Assembly (NCBI GenBank): GCA_021806345.1
Contig: JAJZXP010000269.1
Location: 1-6,617 of the forward strand
Length of the DNA: 6,617 nucleotides
Direction: 5' to 3'
DNA from: Thermoplasmata archaeon
GTDB taxonomy: Archaea > Thermoplasmatota > Thermoplasmata > Thermoplasmatales > Thermoplasmataceae
Shown: piece by piece, positions 5,621 through 6,617 of the stretch
Layout of the letters: the number at the start of each line of letters is the position of its first letter
How positions within the stretch are numbered: position 1 is the first letter of the stretch
Notes under the pieces: model-generated
What the model was told of the DNA's origin: nothing
The model's input: the letters and a program-made list of their open reading frames with translations, nothing else
Databases searched by the model: none
Position numbers and translations under genes: made by a program

Positions 5621-6576
5621 AGCGTCTCCTTAATTAGGTTGAGATAGGTGTCCTCCAATCTGGTTGAAGTGCTCTTGAAACTGATCAATCCGATCTTCAT
5701 GTTTGCGAGTTGTCCCAGTATGAATTCCTGGGTTTCCAATCCACCACCATACCTGATCCTGACAGTTTTCGAATCGACCCTTTCCGTCTGGGTAACACCA
5801 TCTATTCTGGAAATAAACCTGTTGATGGTATCTTCGTCAACAGGCTTTGAGAATTGTGCTTCTGCAGATTCACCAATAGTTGAAAACTGGTCAATTATAG
5901 CTTCCAGAGGACCGTATGCGAGCAATTTTCCGTGATCGATCATAGCAACCTCATCACATACTTCCTCAACCTCGTTGAGAAGATGGGAGCTCATGAAAAT
6001 TAATTTGTCCTTTTTTTTCAGCGATTTGATTATGTCCCTGACCTCAGCCATTCCTCTTGGATCCAATCCGGTGGTTGGCTCATCAAGTATTATTATGGAC
6101 GGGTCCCCTATCAATGCTGAGGCTATGTTCACCCTCTGTTTCATTCCTTTTGAGAATTTTCCGACGGATTTGTCCAGCCAGTCTGTCATCTTAACATCTG
6201 CGACCGCCTCCTCAATTTGGCTCTTCCTTTCATTCTTCGGAACGCCTCTAAGTTCCGCAACAAGGCTAAGAGCTTCCCTTACAGTCATTGATGGATAGAT
6301 TTCTGGAGTTTCTATTAGAGCAGAACATTCCGATAACGCTTTTTTCTTGCTCCTCTTGACATTAATGCCATTAATCAAGGCTTCCCCAGACGTTGGCTTG
6401 ATGAGATCTGTAAATATTTTAAGTGTGGTTGTTTTCCCAGCACCGTTTGGTCCAAGAAAGCCTACGCACTTTGAACCTTCAAGCTTTATATTCAGATCAG
6501 ACAGGGCTGTAAAAGAATTATACTTCTTTGTGAGATTTATTGCCTCGATTGTGTTTCCATCCAATTTTATAGACAC
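5617..6576 (-). CDS. ABC exporter ATPase, BcrA-like
   Basis: This 319-residue nucleotide-binding subunit powers the permease encoded directly after it. It shows Walker A GPNGAGKTT (42-50), a Q-loop region LIETPEIYPSMT (88-98) with Glu where many ABC proteins have Gln, signature FSKGMKQRV (141-149), Walker B IIILDEP (161-167), D-loop GLDP (170-173) and switch His198 in MSSH. The IETP variant is usual in the bacitracin-resistance (BcrA) and antimicrobial-peptide export group. A C-terminal domain (about 225-319), beyond the ATPase core, ends in STRLEDTYLNL, typical of this group. The start is GTG at 6576, the first start after an in-frame stop 18 bases upstream; a G-rich GGGGGAATTGG precedes it. 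Its promoter is only partly inside the window (AT-rich TAAATAGTAATTTATG at about 6594-6609). All catalytic motifs are intact; the transported substrate is unknown. Confidence 0.9.
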   Translation of the reverse strand: MSIKLDGNTIEAINLTKKYNSFTALSDLNIKLEGSKCVGFLGPNGAGKTTTLKIFTDLIKPTSGEALINGINVKRSKKKALSECSALIETPEIYPSMTVREALSLVAELRGVPKNERKSQIEEAVADVKMTDWLDKSVGKFSKGMKQRVNIASALIGDPSIIILDEPTTGLDPRGMAEVRDIIKSLKKKDKLIFMSSHLLNEVEEVCDEVAMIDHGKLLAYGPLEAIIDQFSTIGESAEAQFSKPVDEDTINRFISRIDGVTQTERVDSKTVRIRYGGGLETQEFILGQLANMKIGLISFKSTSTRLEDTYLNLIKETL

Positions 6577-6617
6577 CTTCCAATTCCCCCATCATAAATT
6601 ACTATTTATCGTTTTTC

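Noticed and set aside
5648..6298. Two plus-strand frames opposite the ABC ATPase
   Set aside because: They are antisense to a gene with all ABC motifs and have no domain-like features.

Overview
The window most likely comes from an archaeon, probably of the Thermoplasmata. Several signs point that way. AT-rich TATA-like boxes sit at archaeal spacing before genes, ribosome binding sites resemble GGAGGTGA, T-tracts serve as probable terminators, start codons include GTG and TTG, and the protein style fits. The assignment rests on style only, because no rRNA or other marker gene is present.

Layout. (1) Positions 1-376 hold the 3' end of an IS66-type transposase, cut by the window edge. (2) Positions 373-3215, minus strand, hold a compact AT-rich operon that looks like a RiPP (ribosomally made, post-translationally modified peptide) cluster. 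In transcription order it has a TATA box, a 42-residue Trp-rich precursor candidate with a TTG start (3134-3006), a T-tract, a radical SAM/SPASM maturase with a fused N-terminal PqqD-like domain (2942-1599), and an MFS exporter overlapping the maturase by ATGA (1602-373). (3) Positions 3216-3427 are mostly non-coding, with one doubtful 48-codon frame. (4) Positions 3428-4657, plus strand, hold a complete ISAzo13-type transposase, followed by a T9 tract. (5) Positions 4763-6576, minus strand, hold an ABC exporter pair: a BcrA-like ATPase and an ABC-2 permease that overlap by GTGA.

How the parts may work together: the small peptide would be bound by the PqqD-like domain of the maturase, cross-linked by radical chemistry at its C-terminal Trp/Asp/Cys segment, and exported by the MFS protein. 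The ABC pair is read in the same direction upstream of the peptide gene, beyond the ISAzo13 element. It could be an old immunity or export module of the same cluster, or an unrelated neighbour. The precursor gene is the most novel item: it is short, starts with TTG, and standard gene calling would miss it. The product structure, its activity and any link to the ABC transporter are inference.
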